Below, in pieces: positions 27,961-29,513 of a stretch of DNA of 29,513 nt; the first letter of the stretch is position 1, and each line of letters begins with the position of its first letter. Where the stretch lies: NCBI GenBank assembly GCA_049999805.1, contig JBNGIO010006356.1, positions 636,059 through 665,571 on the forward strand, given 5' to 3'. A program made the position numbers and the translations under genes. Source of the stretch: Folioceros fuciformis (taxonomy: Eukaryota; Anthocerotophyta; Anthocerotopsida; Anthocerotales). The notes under the pieces are model-generated. The model was not told the DNA's origin and made no database searches. It was given only the letters and a program-made list of their open reading frames with translations.

Positions 27961-28892
27961 TTCACACATTGGTTATTCCTTCTACTCTATTTGGTACAAA
28001 ATTTTGGGCCTTGGCCTCGTCATCTTCATGGGCAAGGCGGAAGGAGTTGAGTCCTCTTTTTCCCACTCCCATATTGCAAGTAAGCGTTCCTCGCCATTAC
28101 CCATCCTTCTTTCTAAATTTGTACCTTCCCTCTTGAACTTGATTGCTCGTTTTGCCTATCCTCTTTCCTCTATTGCCTTTACCTTCTTCGTTTAAAGGAC
28201 CCCAATCTTGCTCTTTACCATCTTGTTGCATTCATGTCTTCTCACTCACTAGCTCAACACTGACTCCCAAGCTTCTTTTTCCTAAGTTTCCTAATCCACT
28301 ACTTAGCTCCTTCAAATTTAGGTTTAGCCCTAGTAAGCTTCTTGCTTGGGTTACCCCTTTTTCTACCTACTGTGCCTGCACATGTTCCTCCCAATCACCC
28401 GCTGGGCCATTAAGTTGTCTCTTATCGAGTGAGCTAGGGTGAGAGAAGGGCACAAAGGCGTGTGTGGCGACACCTCTACTCCCCCTTCCTTTTTTATTGG
28501 GAAAACACTTGTTGATAAATAAAGACAATAGGGAGGACATTGGAGGCCTTTTTATTGCTCATAACTTCCTATCCCGAACTCCATGTATGTATGTATCTAC
28601 CATATCTCGAGCATAAATATGCTTTTTCTACCAGCATCACAAAGTTGTTCATCATAAGCGCGGTTCATTAAAATGATCTTTTTTAGCATCGTATCTACTT
28701 GTTTTTTTTCCCCTTTTATCAAAGATTCACCTTGGCTTCTTTACCTTGGAGGCTCATGAGCCTCTACCTTCTTTCACCTCCTTTTGTAGAGAAGGCTTGA
28801 GGGGTCTTCGAGCCTCCCTTTTGGAAAAGCAATATGGCCTACACTAAGAGCGCTTCTTTCGGACTCATCCATCCCTAGGTCTTTTCAAGCTC
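27961..28892. other. central part of LINE-like element without recognisable motifs
   Basis: AT-rich and probably decayed element sequence linking RT and nuclease-like parts. A perfect 16-bp palindrome GAGGCTCATGAGCCTC lies at 28749-28764. No gene is seen. Confidence 0.4.
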
Positions 28893-29477
28893 ATGTTTGC
28901 TCTTGTTCAGGTAAAGGAGTGGGCTCGTTGCTTTTGGCTCGACCTTGCATCCAGCTGTTTCGAATTGCATCAACAACTTTTGCTTGTGAGACTTTGCTCA
29001 AGTTTGGACCACCCTTTGAATTTTGCTCTCTCTACTTGCAATTGTGAGATTACCATTGTCAACACAGGGTACCATTTGGCACGTTGTCCCATAGAAGGGC
29101 ACTGCATTGCTACCCATGATGTAGTTCAGGATATCATGTTGTCAATGGCTAAGGAATGCAGATTTCTTCTGCATAGAGAGCGGCCATGTACTTTGTGCAG
29201 CGGGGTTTCACTTTTGAGCCAAACGTTTTTTTTCACTAGGGAGGATCAAGTTTGTGACATAGATATAGTTGTTGTGGATCCTACTAGTGATTTGATTTGT
29301 GAGAACAATGTTATCAACCCCCTTGGATGAGCGGTGGAGGGTTATGCTAGCACTAAAGCCCATAAGTATTCTCCTCTATAAGATGAGCATATTTTCATCC
29401 CTTTTGCTCTTGAGACCCATAAGGCCATGGACAAGGACTTTGCAAGGTTCATCAAGGAGTGTGCAAAGGTATGTTAG
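28893..29477 (+). pseudogene. retroelement C-terminal region: Cys/His motif and probable restriction-like nuclease remnant
   Basis: The frame continues that of the RT remnant. It contains CNCEITIVNTGYHLARCPIEG, a Cys-x-Cys...His...Cys zinc-like motif; THDVVQDIMLSMAKEC; an Arg/Glu patch; and DIDIVVVDP. This is the usual order H/C motif, HD..V.D helix, E, then D...D seen in the PD-(D/E)XK-like region after RT in some non-LTR elements. Past a TGA at 29328 and TAA at 29379 the frame goes on with HKYSPL, IFIPFALETHKAM and FARFIKECAK, resembling the end of that domain. The family call is inference from pattern. Confidence 0.55.
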
Positions 29478-29513
29478 AGTCATAGGAATTGTGTTCTTCC
29501 TCTTTTCTCTATG

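Larger units (their letters stand above)
27180..29513 (+). mobile_element. decayed non-LTR (LINE-like) retrotransposon, running off the right edge
   Basis: Reverse-transcriptase motifs occur in order on the plus strand, and all the recognisable pieces share one frame despite many stops. They are DHIF...HYYFMDFKSAFNS (27186-27293), DPLSLNSFRLYSDKLKAWL and YVNDIVPLS with LNKTKMMHF (27396-27743), and VELVHSYTYLSVTL (from 27849). A downstream Cys/His and nuclease-like region follows (28893-29477). The central 27960-28890 shows no recognisable motif. No 3' end or poly(A) is in view. Confidence 0.75.

Noticed and set aside
1-29513. tRNA, rRNA or organellar insertions
   Set aside because: I looked for recognisable tRNA or rRNA cores and plastid or mitochondrial gene sequence and saw none. 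A covariance-model search would be needed to exclude small ncRNAs.

Overview
The window looks like nuclear DNA of a green plant or close streptophyte relative. Its genes have GT-AG introns of roughly 50-240 bp. The gene set includes plant-type families: an 11S globulin (legumin-type cupin), a plastid phytyl ester synthase (PES), a HEADING DATE REPRESSOR 1-like coiled-coil protein, a SIP1/ASIL-type trihelix factor and a TSJT1/DUF3700 'YGL and LRDR' protein. It also carries DRC3 (LRRC48), a subunit of the axonemal nexin-dynein regulatory complex. That implies a plant with flagellated sperm (bryophyte, lycophyte, fern, cycad or Ginkgo) or a streptophyte alga. A cobalamin adenosyltransferase fits the same early-diverging setting. 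The species cannot be named from the sequence. All gene models were read by eye from splice sites and frame continuity.

Layout. 1-664 (+): 3' end of an 11S globulin-like gene. 665-2237: mostly non-genic, with one coding-like segment. 2238-5602 (+): complete 14-exon PES gene. 6136-6720 (+): HDR1-like gene, one exon. 7315-8259 (-): two-exon DUF84/YjjX inosine/xanthosine triphosphatase. 8260-9824: AT-rich spacer with a decayed ORF. 9825 to about 13275 (+): unrecognised gene of at least 15 short exons encoding a coiled-coil protein, 3' end unresolved. 14481-16043 (-): GC-rich intronless trihelix gene. 17124-18704 (-): AT-rich intronless DRC3. 18998-19097: 100-N gap. 19780-21080 (-): four-exon TSJT1/DUF3700 gene. 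21494-22390 (-): intronless cobalamin adenosyltransferase. 22647-22775 (-): small Lys/His-rich ORF without any acidic residue.

From about 23.6 kb to the right edge the DNA is AT-rich and dominated by dead transposable elements. A PIF/Harbinger element has a DDE transposase remnant (+) tail-to-tail with its Myb/SANT-like partner ORF (-). Both carry in-frame stops, and the Myb ORF is split by a degenerate minisatellite that also holds a 10-N gap. Further right is a decayed non-LTR (LINE-like) reverse transcriptase, whose frame continues at intervals into a downstream zinc/nuclease-like region and off the right edge. Both elements show local tandem duplications (29-bp, 32-bp and 96-bp periods).

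The genes do not form an operon or an obvious pathway; this is an ordinary eukaryotic neighbourhood. I saw no convincing new multi-gene system. The items most worth a second look are the Lys/His-rich small ORF, the cobalamin adenosyltransferase, the intronless DRC3 with downstream A-tracts, the unrecognised coiled-coil gene with a possible duplicated exon, and the minisatellite inside the Harbinger Myb ORF.
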